64,000 bases of DNA from UBA5905 sp964609975 (GCA_964609975.1 CAZSTR010000001.1:62001-126000); one strand, 5' to 3'; shown: positions 40,795 to 49,970, counted from the first letter of the stretch. Made by a program: numbers and translations. The notes: generated by a model from the letters alone, not told the origin.

Positions 40795-41673
40795 TTATAC
40801 CGTCAGCGCCTCCGGCTTCGTTTTTTCCTCCTCCGCCGCCAGCTTTTCCGACAAGCGGCGGCGACATTCCAGCCCCTCATATTTGAGGCGGAACTGTACC
40901 CGCGCCCGATAGTTCCTTTTACAGCCCCGGCAGAAAAGCTCCGCACAGAACGCGCGACTGCGAAAGCGCCATTCGCCCTTTCTTTTCAGCTCCCGTCCAC
41001 ATTCCGGACAAGAGAAGCGAAGCTCGCTTCCCTTCACCCGCGGATCGTCGATGTCGCTGATAACCACCGTTTTGAAGGTCAGACGCCGATAGAACTCCTC
41101 ATCCACCGGCCGGATGGCCCGGCGGAAGCTTTCAGGCTCATACACCCGCTGCAAAATCTGTGCGGTCAAGCGACTGTCATCCAGCGCCCGATGCAAAGCC
41201 ATGTTCTCCTGAGGGATTTCCAAAAGCTCTCCCGCCCGACTCAAACCAATCTGGCCGCCGGTCACGCCCATGCGCGTTTGTGCATAGGCTTGCAAATCCA
41301 TATATCGCTCCAGCCCCGGGATGGTCTCCCTGCCAAAGAAAAAGCGGCAGTTTTCCATCATCACCAGCAAATCGGAGGTGCTCCAGGTCAGATAAACCGC
41401 CGGCTCCTCCCCCACAAAGGCCAGCAATCCCTCCACCATCTGAGCGAAGGTCACGCCATCCTCCAGCTCCTCCGCCGTGATGCTCGTCAAATCCTGCACA
41501 ATCTCAGACAGCTTCTTGGAGACAACCGGGTGCACCTGCGCTTGAAAGGTGTCCACAATTTCCAGGCTGTTGTTCACACGCACAGCCCCGATTTCGATGA
41601 TTTCGTTGAAGTAGCCATGAGCCTTTTTGGAATAGCTTCCGTTCCATTCCAGGTCGATAATAATATACTGCAT
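40795..41673 (-). CDS. DnaQ-like 3'-5' exonuclease with C-terminal zinc ribbon
   Basis: This 292-residue protein has an RNase T/DnaQ fold. Exo I is YIIIDLEWN (Asp7, Glu9), a middle acidic segment follows in LVMMENCRF, and Exo III is LHRALDDSRLTAQIL. The C-terminal part has a likely zinc ribbon (CPECGREL then CAELFCRGC). It resembles the single-domain exonucleases of Clostridia rather than the PolIII epsilon subunit. The ATG at 41673 lies 4 bases past the hinT stop, which suggests coupled translation. The substrate (RNA or DNA ends) is not clear. Confidence 0.85.
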   Translation of the reverse strand: MQYIIIDLEWNGSYSKKAHGYFNEIIEIGAVRVNNSLEIVDTFQAQVHPVVSKKLSEIVQDLTSITAEELEDGVTFAQMVEGLLAFVGEEPAVYLTWSTSDLLVMMENCRFFFGRETIPGLERYMDLQAYAQTRMGVTGGQIGLSRAGELLEIPQENMALHRALDDSRLTAQILQRVYEPESFRRAIRPVDEEFYRRLTFKTVVISDIDDPRVKGSELRFSCPECGRELKRKGEWRFRSRAFCAELFCRGCKRNYRARVQFRLKYEGLECRRRLSEKLAAEEEKTKPEALTV

Positions 41674-41677
41674 AGCC

Positions 41678-42010
41678 TCAGCCCATCTCGCCCAGGACAC
41701 GGCCGCCCAAAAGATGGAAATGCAAATGCTGCACCGTCTGGCCGGCCGCTTCGCCGTTATTCGTCACGATACGATAATCCGTCACGCCCTGCGCGGCGGC
41801 GATTTCCGGCGCCTTCGCGAAAATATGAGCGACCGTCTCGGCGTTTTCGGCGGTCAGCTCCCGTACCCCCTCTAAATGCGTTTTCGAAATCATCAGCACA
41901 TGCACCGGCGCCTTCGGCTCAATGTCCAAAAACGCCAGCATCTGCTCATCCTCATACACCTTTTTCGACGGAATTTCCCCGGAAATAATTTTACAAAACA
42001 GACAATCCAT
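41678..42010 (-). CDS. hinT: HIT-family nucleotide-binding protein (HinT-like)
   Basis: This 110-residue purine-nucleoside phosphoramidase-like protein has an N-terminal DCLFCKIISGEIPS with paired cysteines, EPKAPVHVLMISKTH, and the catalytic histidine triad HLHFHLLGG. I chose ATG 42010, 10 bases after GAGGAG. It lies 18 bases downstream of alaS. Hint proteins hydrolyse AMP-lysine and acyl-AMP compounds, which fits proximity to a synthetase. Confidence 0.93.
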   Translation of the reverse strand: MDCLFCKIISGEIPSKKVYEDEQMLAFLDIEPKAPVHVLMISKTHLEGVRELTAENAETVAHIFAKAPEIAAAQGVTDYRIVTNNGEAAGQTVQHLHFHLLGGRVLGEMG

Positions 42011-42028
42011 GTTCTCCACGCTCCTCGC

Positions 42029-44680
42029 TCAGCCCAGCATAGCCGCCACAGTGTCGGCCACCGCCGCCACCACCGCGTCGACGCAGTCGGTGTCCTTTCC
42101 GCCCGCCATGGCGGAATCCGGGCGGCCGCCGCCCTTTCCACCGCAAAGGGCGGAAACCTGCTTGACGATGTTGCCGGCATGAACGCCGGCCTGAACAGCG
42201 CTCTTGGTCGCTACGGCCAGAATGCTGACCTTTTCCTCATGAACGGTGACCAGTACAACCACGCCCTCGCCGATTTCATCCCGCATCCGGTCGCCCAGCT
42301 CCCGCAGACCAGCCGTATCCAAATCCGGCACACGCAAGGCCAACACCTTTACGCCCTTCACCGTCTGAACCTGCTGGTTCACATCACCCAGAGCGCTTTG
42401 CGCCGCCTCGTTTTTCAGCGCCTCGTTCTCCGCGGCCAGCTCCTTCGTCTGCGTCAGCAGATGGCTGACCCGCTCCTCCAAATCCTGCTCCTTGCATTTG
42501 AGGAGACCGGCCAGCTTCGCCAGCCGTGTATCCAGCGTTTGATAATAAACAGTCACATTTTCTCCGGTCAGCGCCTCAATCCGGCGCACACCGGCGGCCA
42601 CGCCGCTCTCGGAAACCAGCTTAAACAGGCGAATAGCGCCGGTCTGCGCCACATGGGTGCCGCCACACAGCTCCTTGGAAAAATCGCCCATGGACACCAC
42701 CCGCACGAAATCGCCGTATTTTTCGCCAAAGAGAGCTATGGCGCCGGAGCGCTTCGCCTCCTCAACGGTCATCACATCCGTCACCACCGGCAAATTCTCG
42801 GCAATTTTCTCGTTGACCATCTGTTCCACCTGAGCCAGCTCCTCGTCCGTCATCGCCTGGAAATGGGCAAAGTCGAAACGCAGACGGTTGGGAGTCACCA
42901 GCGAGCCCTTCTGCTCCACATGACTGCCCAGCACCTGGCGCAGAGCCTTCTGTAGCAGGTGGGTGGCACTATGGTTACAGCAGGTGGCCGCCCGCGCGGC
43001 GGAATTTACCTGCATAGTCACCGTTTCGCCCACGCGCAGCATCCCGGCGGTCACAACACCCACATGGCCAACCTTTCCACCCCGCAGCTTGATAGTCTCC
43101 TCCACGGCGAAGGCGCCATCCTTTCCGGAAATCACACCGGTGTCGCCCTCCTGGCCACCCATGGTGGCATAGAAGGGGGTCACATCGGTGAACAGCGTCC
43201 CCCGCTGTCCCTCACAAAGTGCCTCGGTCAGCTCCTCGCCGTCGGTGAGCACCGTCACCGTGCCCGCCAGCTCCAGCTTGTCATAGCCGTCAAAGCGGGT
43301 GGTGACAGAGGAGTCGATGCGGTCATAAACCGTGGCGTCGGCGCCCATATAGTTGGTCACCTCGCGGGACTCGCGGGCGCGGGTGCGCTGTGCCTCCATG
43401 GCCACGCGGAAGCCCTCCTCGTCCAGCGAAAAGCCCTTTTCCTCCAAAATTTCCTTCGTCAAATCCACCGGAAAGCCATAGGTGTCATAGAGCTTAAACA
43501 CCTCAGCGCCATCCAGCTCCGTTTTCCCCGCCGCCTTCAGGCCGTCCTCCAGCTCCGCGAGGATCCGCAAGCCCTGGTCGATGGTTTTGTTGAACTGGGC
43601 CTCCTCGTTGGAAAGCACCTTGAAAATGAACTCCTTTTTCTCCTCCAGCTCCGGATAACCGTCCCGCGAACCTTCGATCACCGAATGGCTCAGCTCCGCC
43701 AGAAACGCCCCGTCGATGCCCAGCAGGCGGCCATGGCGCGCCGCCCGGCGAATAAGACGGCGCAACACATAGCCCCGTCCCTCGTTTGTGGGCATGATGC
43801 CGTCAGAAATCATGAAGGTTGCCGAACGAATATGGTCGGTGATGAGGCGGATGGACACATCATCCTCATGCTTTTCGCCATAGCACTTTCCGGCGAGGCG
43901 ACACACATGCTGGCGCAGGGCACAGAGGGTGTCCACATCGAAAATCGAATCCACATCCTGCACCACAACCGCTAAGCGCTCCAAGCCCATGCCGGTGTCG
44001 ATGTTTTTCTGTTCTAGCGTGGTATAATGTCCCTCACCATCGTTTTCGAACTGGGTGAACACATTGTTCCACACCTCCATATACCGGTCGCAATCACAGC
44101 CGACGGTGCAGCCGGGCTGGCCGCAGCCGTATTTTTCGCCCCGGTCATAATAAATTTCCGAGCAGGGGCCGCAGGGGCCGGCGCCATGCTCCCAGAAGTT
44201 GTCCCCCTTTCCGAAGCGGAAGATCCGCTCCGTGGGGATGCCGATTTCCTTGTTCCAAATCTCGAAGGCCTCGTCGTCCTCCTCATACACAGAGGGATAC
44301 AGCCGGTCTGCCTCCAGCCCAACTACCTCAGTCAAAAACTCCCAGGACCAGTGGATAGCCTCCGTCTTGAAATAGTCTCCGAAGGAGAAATTTCCCAGCA
44401 TCTCGAAGAAGGTACCGTGGCGCGCCGTTTTCCCCACATTTTCGATGTCGCCGGTGCGAATGCATTTTTGGCAGGTGGTCACGCGCTTGCGCGGCGGAAT
44501 TTCCGCACCGGTGAAATAGGGCTTCAGGGGGGTCATGCCGGCATTGATGAGTAACAGGCTCTTGTCGTTATGGGGAACCAGCGAGAAGCTGGGCATCCGC
44601 AAATGTCCCTTCTCCTCGAAAAAGTGCAAATACATCTCCCGCAGCTCGTTCACTCCGTATTTTTTCCGTTCGTTTGTCAT
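42029..44680 (-). CDS. alaS: Alanyl-tRNA synthetase
   Basis: This 883-residue class II synthetase has a catalytic core starting with ELREMYLHFFEEKGH and including LINAGMTPLKPYFTG, RTGDIENVGKTARHGTFFEM and NFSFGDYFK. The editing-domain zinc histidines are in CCNHSATHLLQKALR and FSKELCGGTHV. A C-Ala domain is at the end. The ATG at 44680 has AAAGGA upstream. Expression is controlled by a T-box leader. It heads an alaS-hinT-exonuclease group. Confidence 0.97.
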   Translation of the reverse strand: MTNERKKYGVNELREMYLHFFEEKGHLRMPSFSLVPHNDKSLLLINAGMTPLKPYFTGAEIPPRKRVTTCQKCIRTGDIENVGKTARHGTFFEMLGNFSFGDYFKTEAIHWSWEFLTEVVGLEADRLYPSVYEEDDEAFEIWNKEIGIPTERIFRFGKGDNFWEHGAGPCGPCSEIYYDRGEKYGCGQPGCTVGCDCDRYMEVWNNVFTQFENDGEGHYTTLEQKNIDTGMGLERLAVVVQDVDSIFDVDTLCALRQHVCRLAGKCYGEKHEDDVSIRLITDHIRSATFMISDGIMPTNEGRGYVLRRLIRRAARHGRLLGIDGAFLAELSHSVIEGSRDGYPELEEKKEFIFKVLSNEEAQFNKTIDQGLRILAELEDGLKAAGKTELDGAEVFKLYDTYGFPVDLTKEILEEKGFSLDEEGFRVAMEAQRTRARESREVTNYMGADATVYDRIDSSVTTRFDGYDKLELAGTVTVLTDGEELTEALCEGQRGTLFTDVTPFYATMGGQEGDTGVISGKDGAFAVEETIKLRGGKVGHVGVVTAGMLRVGETVTMQVNSAARAATCCNHSATHLLQKALRQVLGSHVEQKGSLVTPNRLRFDFAHFQAMTDEELAQVEQMVNEKIAENLPVVTDVMTVEEAKRSGAIALFGEKYGDFVRVVSMGDFSKELCGGTHVAQTGAIRLFKLVSESGVAAGVRRIEALTGENVTVYYQTLDTRLAKLAGLLKCKEQDLEERVSHLLTQTKELAAENEALKNEAAQSALGDVNQQVQTVKGVKVLALRVPDLDTAGLRELGDRMRDEIGEGVVVLVTVHEEKVSILAVATKSAVQAGVHAGNIVKQVSALCGGKGGGRPDSAMAGGKDTDCVDAVVAAVADTVAAMLG

Positions 44681-44699
44681 GGTTGTTTCATCCTTTCTC

Positions 44700-44945
44700 T
44701 TTTCGGGAACACAAAAAGAGCCTCCTCCCCACAATGGGACGGAAGCTCCGTGGTACCACCCAAATTGCGCGCCGAGGCGCGCCACTTTTTCTTTCTTAAC
44801 GCGAAAGGCACGCCGCCGCTTTTCACAGCGAAACTCAGGAGGGGCGCGCGACCGGTCGATACAGGGGTCTCACAGCGGGGAAACTCCCGACCCCATTCTC
44901 TGTCTATCCATCCAAGCCGCTTTTTCTCCGTCACCGTCTTTGACC
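44700..44945 (-). promoter_or_regulatory. T-box riboswitch upstream of alaS
   Basis: On the minus strand the conserved T-box GGGTGGTACCACGGAGC covers 44745-44761. A terminator follows: GAGC-TTCC-TCCC pairs with GGGG-GGAG-GCTC, then TTTTT ends near 44713. The ~180 bases upstream form Stem I and following helices. Uncharged tRNA-Ala would stabilise the antiterminator and allow alaS transcription. I did not resolve the specifier codon. Confidence 0.88.
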
Positions 44946-44950
44946 ATTCT

Positions 44951-44979
44951 ATTATAAAATATTTTCCGCCGTTTGTCAA
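44951..44979 (-). promoter_or_regulatory. Consensus sigma-A promoter of alaS
   Basis: On the minus strand TTGACA (44974-44979) and TATAAT (44951-44956) are 17 bp apart. All 12 bases match the consensus. It starts the T-box leader. Confidence 0.9.
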
Positions 44980-45072
44980 CGGTTTTTCCACGGGGATTTT
45001 TCGGGCAATTTCGAAAAAGCTCCTTCGGCAACTTTTCCACGAAAACAGCGACGGAGAAAAAGGCCAAAGCGA

Positions 45073-45101
45073 TTGACAAGCGATAGAGGGCGTGTTAAAA
45101 T
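45073..45101 (+). promoter_or_regulatory. Sigma-A promoter of the GH3 gene
   Basis: TTGACA (45073-45078) and TAAAAT (45096-45101) are 17 bp apart, ~30 bases before the GH3 start. Confidence 0.8.
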
Positions 45102-45133
45102 ATCTACAAAACCAAGCACACAGGAGGAACATC

Positions 45134-47137
45134 ATGACACTTCAAGAACGAATTGCACAAATGACCTTTGAAGAAAAGGTCAGTCTCCTCACCGGCTCCG
45201 GAAGCATGAGCACCGCCCCGGTGGAGCGGCTGGACATCCCGTCCAAGAGCATGGCCGACGGCCCTCACGGCGTTCGCCGAGATGACAAAACCGGAAACTG
45301 CACCTATTTTCCCTGCCTAACGGCGCTGGCCGCCACCTGGGACACCGACATGGCGAGACTGTATGGCGAGGCGATGTCCGCCGATTGCACCGCCCATGAT
45401 GTGGACATGATTCTCGGCCCCGGTGTGAACATCAAAAAAAATATGCTCTGCGGCCGAAACTTCGAATATTTTTCCGAGGACCCGGTGCTGGCAGGCGAGC
45501 TTTGCGCCGAATATGTCAACGGTCTCCAGGAAAGCGGTACCGCCGCCTGTGTCAAGCATTTTGCGGTGAACAGCCAGGAGCGGGACCGCTGCGATATCAG
45601 CTCGGAGCTGGATGAGCGCACCCTGCGGGAAATCTATTTGAAGGCCTTCGAAATCGCCGTGAAAAAAGCCGACCCGGTGGCCATCATGTGTGCTTATAAC
45701 AAAATCAACTCCATCTGGTGCTCAGAGAACAAGATGCTTCTGACCGAAATTCTGCGGGACGATTGGGGCTATCAGGGCATGGTCGTCTCCGACTGGGGCG
45801 CGGTTCACGACATCAGCCGCGCCGTCAGCGCAGGCCTCGACCTCCAAATGCCGCGAAACGCCGACATCGCCGCCCAGTTGAAGGCCGGGCTGGACTGCGG
45901 CCGGGTGACCATGGAGGAAATCGACCTCGCCGTGGAGCGGGTTCTGCGCTTCTCCTTGAAGCCGCGGGCGGAAAAACGGACATACGACCGGCAGGCACAG
46001 CATGACGCCGTGCGCGCCATCGCCACCGCCGGCACGGTGCTGATGAAGAACGACAACGGCGCCCTGCCGCTGACTCGCTATAAAAAGATTGGCATCATCG
46101 GCGAATTTGCCAAAAACGCCCTTATCGGCGGCCAGGGAAGCGCCGAGGTTTATCCCGATGCCCCCTGGATTGATTCTCCGCTGGAGCAGCTGAAAAAGGC
46201 GCTGCCCGACACAGAAATCTGCTATAAGGAATGGTTCAAGCGCCGTGAATTCCCCGATATCATGCAATGGCCGCTACTGGGCGAATATCACCAGTACATG
46301 AGCGACAAGGAAGCCATTGTGATTTTCACCGGCTCCATGGAATCAGAGGACACCGAAAAATTCGACCGCCGCACCGCCCAGCTGAACTATCAATATGAAA
46401 TGTTCATCGAAGAGGCGCACAAGGCCGGGAAAAAGGTCATTGTGGTTCTACAGTCCGGCGGCGTTATCATCCCCGGCCGCTGGAAGGACTGGGCCGACGC
46501 CATCGTGGAAATGTGGCTGGGCGGCGAAGCCGCCGGCGCAGCCATCGCCGATGTGCTTTCCGGAAAGGTCAACCCCTCCGGCCGCCTTCCGGAAACCTTC
46601 CCCTGCGCTGAGCGCACCGATTTGGACGATCCGGGCGACGGGATGAAGGTGGAATATCGCGAGCGGCTGGATGTGGGCTATCGGTATTATGACAAGCACC
46701 CGGAGCAGATTGTCTATCCCTTCGGTCACGGCCTGTCCTATACCACCTTTGCCTATAAAAACGCCCGCGCCAGCCTCCAGGGCGAGTCGCTGACCGTTTC
46801 CGTCGATGTGGAAAATACCGGCAACCGGGACGGCGCCGAGGTGGTTCAGTTGTATGTGAACGACCCGATTTCCACCGTCACGAAGCCCATCCAGGAGCTA
46901 AAGGCCTTCAAGCGCGTGTTCGTGAAGGCGGGCGAAACCGCCACCGTGGAAATGACGCTCCCCGTGTCCGATTTGGCCTATTATAACATCATGTTGCACA
47001 AATGGGTGACTGAGCCGGGCAAATACATTCTTCGGCTGGGTGCCTCCTCCCGCGATATTCGGCAGACCGTCGCGGTGGTATATGACGCCGAGCCGGAATA
47101 TACCATGCAACGGGTCGGCGAGGACATGATTGGTTAA
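45134..47137 (+). CDS. Glycoside hydrolase family 3 (beta-glucosidase-like)
   Basis: This 667-residue GH3 enzyme has an N-terminal barrel with SMADGPHGVR, ILGPGVNIKKNMLCGRNFEYFSEDP, the VKHFAVNSQE loop, and the nucleophile aspartate in MVVSDWGAVHD. A GH3_C sandwich follows (VLMKNDNGALPL, IIGEFAKNALIGGQGSAEV). The C-terminus is a fibronectin-III-like domain (VSVDVENTGNRDGAEVVQLY). There is no signal peptide, so it acts on sugars inside the cell. The ATG at 45134 has AGGAGG upstream. It is a single-gene unit between its promoter and a strong terminator. The exact glycoside is not known. Confidence 0.92.
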   Translation: MTLQERIAQMTFEEKVSLLTGSGSMSTAPVERLDIPSKSMADGPHGVRRDDKTGNCTYFPCLTALAATWDTDMARLYGEAMSADCTAHDVDMILGPGVNIKKNMLCGRNFEYFSEDPVLAGELCAEYVNGLQESGTAACVKHFAVNSQERDRCDISSELDERTLREIYLKAFEIAVKKADPVAIMCAYNKINSIWCSENKMLLTEILRDDWGYQGMVVSDWGAVHDISRAVSAGLDLQMPRNADIAAQLKAGLDCGRVTMEEIDLAVERVLRFSLKPRAEKRTYDRQAQHDAVRAIATAGTVLMKNDNGALPLTRYKKIGIIGEFAKNALIGGQGSAEVYPDAPWIDSPLEQLKKALPDTEICYKEWFKRREFPDIMQWPLLGEYHQYMSDKEAIVIFTGSMESEDTEKFDRRTAQLNYQYEMFIEEAHKAGKKVIVVLQSGGVIIPGRWKDWADAIVEMWLGGEAAGAAIADVLSGKVNPSGRLPETFPCAERTDLDDPGDGMKVEYRERLDVGYRYYDKHPEQIVYPFGHGLSYTTFAYKNARASLQGESLTVSVDVENTGNRDGAEVVQLYVNDPISTVTKPIQELKAFKRVFVKAGETATVEMTLPVSDLAYYNIMLHKWVTEPGKYILRLGASSRDIRQTVAVVYDAEPEYTMQRVGEDMIG

Positions 47138-47175
47138 TCTCTCCTCCTCCCCGTCGCGTCCCCTATAAGAAAGCC

Positions 47176-47216
47176 AAAAAGCTCCGCACGGTTTCATATC
47201 CGTGCGGAGCTTTTTT
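47176..47216. terminator. Bidirectional intrinsic terminator
   Basis: AAAAAGCTCCGCACGG pairs with CCGTGCGGAGCTTTTT with no mismatch. It lies between the convergent GH3 gene and the amino-acid transporter operon. Confidence 0.92.
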
Positions 47217-47253
47217 AGGCCGTCGAACCGGCCGCTCAGCCACCCAGAGGGAA

Positions 47254-47994
47254 TTATTTTTGCAAAAAGCGGGAAAGGAATTCTTGCGTCGCCTGCGCCT
47301 TAGGATGCTCGAAAATATCCGCCGGAGTTCCTTCCTCAGCGATGACCCCGTCAGCCATGAACACCACATGGTCCGACACATCCCGCGCGAAGGCCATTTC
47401 ATGGGTCACCACAAGCATGGTCATTCCTTCATCGGCCAGGGAGCGCATGACCTCCAGCACCTCCCCCACCATCTGGGGATCCAGCGCGCTGGTTGGCTCG
47501 TCGAAGAGCAGAGCCTCCGGCTCCATCGCCAGCGCCCGTGCAATCGCCACCCGCTGCTTCTGTCCGCCGGACAGCTGGCGGGGCTTCGCATGAATATAGG
47601 GAGCCATCCCCACCTTTTCCAGATAGCGAAGAGCCACCTGGCGCGCTTCCGCCTTGCTCCGCTTCATGACGGTGGTTTGGCCAACTATGCAGTTTTCCAG
47701 CGCCGTCATGTTATTGAACAGGTTGAAGCTCTGGAACACCATGCCCACCCGCGCCCGATAATCGGACAGGTCAAAACCCTTGGCGGTGATGTCCTTTCCG
47801 TGAAACAGGATTTCGCCGTCAGTAGGGGTCTCCAGCAGATTAACACAACGGAGCATGGTGCTCTTTCCGGAGCCGGAGGCGCCGATGATACTCACCGTAT
47901 GCCCCTTTTCCACCGTCAGGCTGATGTCACGCAGCACCGCGTGATCCCCGAACTGCTTTTGCAAATGCCGCAGCTCCAAAACCGTTTCTTCCAT
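47254..47994 (-). CDS. Polar amino acid (predicted lysine) ABC transporter ATPase
   Basis: This 246-residue GlnQ/HisP-type ATPase has Walker A GASGSGKST, signature LSGGQKQR, Walker B ALLFDEPTSALDP and H-loop VVTHEM. It is the third gene of a binding protein-permease-ATPase operon, 3 bases after the permease. The lysine riboswitch ahead of the operon makes lysine the predicted cargo. Confidence 0.93.
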   Translation of the reverse strand: MEETVLELRHLQKQFGDHAVLRDISLTVEKGHTVSIIGASGSGKSTMLRCVNLLETPTDGEILFHGKDITAKGFDLSDYRARVGMVFQSFNLFNNMTALENCIVGQTTVMKRSKAEARQVALRYLEKVGMAPYIHAKPRQLSGGQKQRVAIARALAMEPEALLFDEPTSALDPQMVGEVLEVMRSLADEGMTMLVVTHEMAFARDVSDHVVFMADGVIAEEGTPADIFEHPKAQATQEFLSRFLQK

Positions 47995-47997
47995 AAA

Positions 47998-48762
47998 TCA
48001 GCCCTCCTCCCGTTGCACATGAATTTCCGCCGCCGGATCCGATTGAGACCCGAAAATCGTATAGTTTTCCTTTCCGTCCAGCTTTTTCTCCATGAGCCGC
48101 AACAGGCGCGTGACCGTGAAGGTCATGATAAAATACAGCACGCAAACCAGCAGATAGGTTTGGAAAATCTGGAAATTCGTGCGCTGAATCACGCCGGCGA
48201 AATAATACAGCTCCGTCACGCCAATCACATTCAGCACCGAGGTGTCCTTTATGTTGATCACGAACTCGTTGCTCACAGAGGGCAGAATGTTGCGCAAAAC
48301 CTGCGGGATGATGACCCGTAGCATGGTCTGGGTATGGGACATACCGATGGACATGGCGCCCTCGAACTGTCCCTTGTCGATGGAAATGATTCCGCCGCGC
48401 ACAATCTCCGCCATATAGGCGCCGGTGTTGATGGACACGATAAGAATTCCGGAGGAAATGAGGGGAAGCGTTTCGCCGGTGGCGAAGGCGTAGCCCCAGT
48501 AAATCACCATCGCCTGCACCATCATCGGAGTGCCGCGGAAAATCTCCACATACACGGCGATGATGCCGTTGAGCACCTTATGCAAAACCCGCAAAACGGA
48601 ATTTCCGGAAAGGGGCGCGGTGCGAATGATGCCGGTCAGCATACCAATCACCAAACCGGCCACCGTGCCGGTCAGCGCAACCAAAAGCGTGTTTTCAACG
48701 CCCCTGAGCAGCTGAGGATAATATTGAACCAGCGTGTTCCAAACATCCTGTAGAAAAGTCAT
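47998..48762 (-). CDS. Polar amino acid (predicted lysine) ABC transporter permease
   Basis: This 254-residue His/Glu/Gln/Arg/opine-family permease has several membrane segments and the EAA-type loop QFEGAMSIGMSHTQTMLRVI followed by PQ. The family motif EIFRGTPMMVQ is also present. A single permease gene implies a homodimer. It lies 15 bases after the binding-protein gene. Confidence 0.93.
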   Translation of the reverse strand: MTFLQDVWNTLVQYYPQLLRGVENTLLVALTGTVAGLVIGMLTGIIRTAPLSGNSVLRVLHKVLNGIIAVYVEIFRGTPMMVQAMVIYWGYAFATGETLPLISSGILIVSINTGAYMAEIVRGGIISIDKGQFEGAMSIGMSHTQTMLRVIIPQVLRNILPSVSNEFVINIKDTSVLNVIGVTELYYFAGVIQRTNFQIFQTYLLVCVLYFIMTFTVTRLLRLMEKKLDGKENYTIFGSQSDPAAEIHVQREEG

Positions 48763-48777
48763 AGCTTTCGGTATCCT

Positions 48778-49644
48778 TTACTTCTTGATGATAACGACCA
48801 GGTTGGATTCATAATAGGTGTCGGTGAAATCCACCGCCTCCTGACGCTCGGCGGTGGGGCTCATGCCGGCCACAACCGCGTCGATGGTTCCGGAATTCAC
48901 CGCCGGAATCAGCGACTCCCAGGCCAGAGCATAGATTTCCAGCTTCATGTTCAGCTGGGCCGCCACATAGCGGGCAATCTGCACATCATAGCCGTTGGCG
49001 AACTGGCCATCCTTACCCTCGCCGCTGATGGCCACCGCGCCGGTCTGACCGGCAGAAAGCTCCGTCCAGTTATACGGCTCATAGGCACATTCCATGCCCA
49101 CCTTCAGGGTGCCAACCGGGTTGGTCGGCTCCGTGCCGTCCAGCACAAAGCTGTCCACCGTGCCGCCGTTGGCCAGCGTCACAATTTGGCTCATCAGCTG
49201 TTGCTTCTGCTCCTCGGTCACCGTAGCCAAAACGCCGTTAATCTTCGCGGTCAGCACCGAGCCTTTTTTCAGGCCAATGGCGATGCCCACATCCGCCGCC
49301 GTAGCAGTGAAGCCGGTGTCGTTGTTTTTCAGCGGGATATAGGTCAGCGCGCTGTCCGACTGGCAAACCGACAGAGCGGTCGGCTCCTCCGCCACATATC
49401 CGTCGATAGCGCCGCTTTTCAAAGCGGTCAGCAAATCAGTGAAGGTGGGATAGGTGGAGGACTGCACATTTTCAATCTGGTTGAGAGCGTCAGCGTGGAA
49501 GGTGCCGGCCTGGGCGGCGATCTTTGCACCCTTCAAATCCGCCAGAGACTGTGCCTCCTTCACGTTCACACGCTCCTGACCGCCGCAGGCCACACAGCCC
49601 AACAGCATCAAAGCCGCCAAAACGATTGCAAGTGTCTTTCTCAT
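48778..49644 (-). CDS. Circularly permuted amino-acid-binding lipoprotein (SBP_bac_3), predicted lysine-specific
   Basis: This 288-residue protein has a lipoprotein signal (cysteines 17 and 20). Residues ~26-165 are what is normally the second half of the SBP_bac_3 fold: SLADLKGAKIAAQAGTF, LLTALKSGAIDGYVAE, VGIAIGLKKGS. Residues ~178-288 are the normal first half: GTLKVGMECAYEPYNW, GYDVQIARYVAAQLNM, WESLIPAVNSGTIDAVVAGM, VDFTDTYYESNLVVIIKK. The chain ends where the canonical hinge begins and starts where it resumes, so the order is circularly permuted. It still supplies both lobes of the binding cleft. The ATG at 49644 follows AAAGGAG. It is first in its operon. Confidence 0.88.
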   Translation of the reverse strand: MRKTLAIVLAALMLLGCVACGGQERVNVKEAQSLADLKGAKIAAQAGTFHADALNQIENVQSSTYPTFTDLLTALKSGAIDGYVAEEPTALSVCQSDSALTYIPLKNNDTGFTATAADVGIAIGLKKGSVLTAKINGVLATVTEEQKQQLMSQIVTLANGGTVDSFVLDGTEPTNPVGTLKVGMECAYEPYNWTELSAGQTGAVAISGEGKDGQFANGYDVQIARYVAAQLNMKLEIYALAWESLIPAVNSGTIDAVVAGMSPTAERQEAVDFTDTYYESNLVVIIKK

Positions 49645-49679
49645 GATATATCTCTCCTTTTTCTTTGATCCGAAATCAA

Positions 49680-49930
49680 AAAGGCCCGCGGTACCTTTCG
49701 CAAAGGTATCACAGGCTATAAAACATCCCCTCCACAGGGAGGAAATGATGAAACCGCGACAGCTCTCCACAAAAAAGTGACAGTCCCGCACATATTCTGT
49801 GCGACCCCAGCACACGAACCGTCGGCAACCGATTCGCCGCTTCGGCGAAAAACCCTTTCCGCGAGCGGCTTGCCAGCCGTCGGTCTCGCATACTGATGTT
49901 TTTCGCGCCTCTATCCAAAAGTTCCGTATC
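49680..49930 (-). promoter_or_regulatory. Lysine riboswitch with terminator expression platform
   Basis: The minus-strand leader carries the L-box core in order: GGATAGAGGCGCG (ends 49904), AGTATGC, GAAAGGG with CGCCGAAGC, GGGACTGTCA and GGAGAGCTGTC (to ~49755). The platform is a hairpin with GCCTGTG/CGCGGGC and TACCTTT/AAAGGTA arms, followed by TTTTT near 49680. High lysine should favour termination before the transporter operon. The GGTACCGCGG in the terminator resembles a T-box by chance. Confidence 0.88.
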
Positions 49931-49942
49931 AAGTTTTCCGTT

Positions 49943-49970
49943 ATTATAGCACCTCGGCGAATAAAGTCAA
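49943..49970 (-). promoter_or_regulatory. Promoter of the lysine transporter operon
   Basis: On the minus strand TTGACT (49965-49970) and TATAAT (49943-49948) are 16 bp apart and begin the riboswitch leader. Confidence 0.75.

Noticed and set aside
49680..49700. T-box motif GGTACCGCGG ahead of the amino-acid transporter
   Set aside because: The bases before it are AAAGG rather than the required TGG-containing bulge. The same sequence is the 3' arm of the terminator hairpin, and the upstream core matches the lysine riboswitch.
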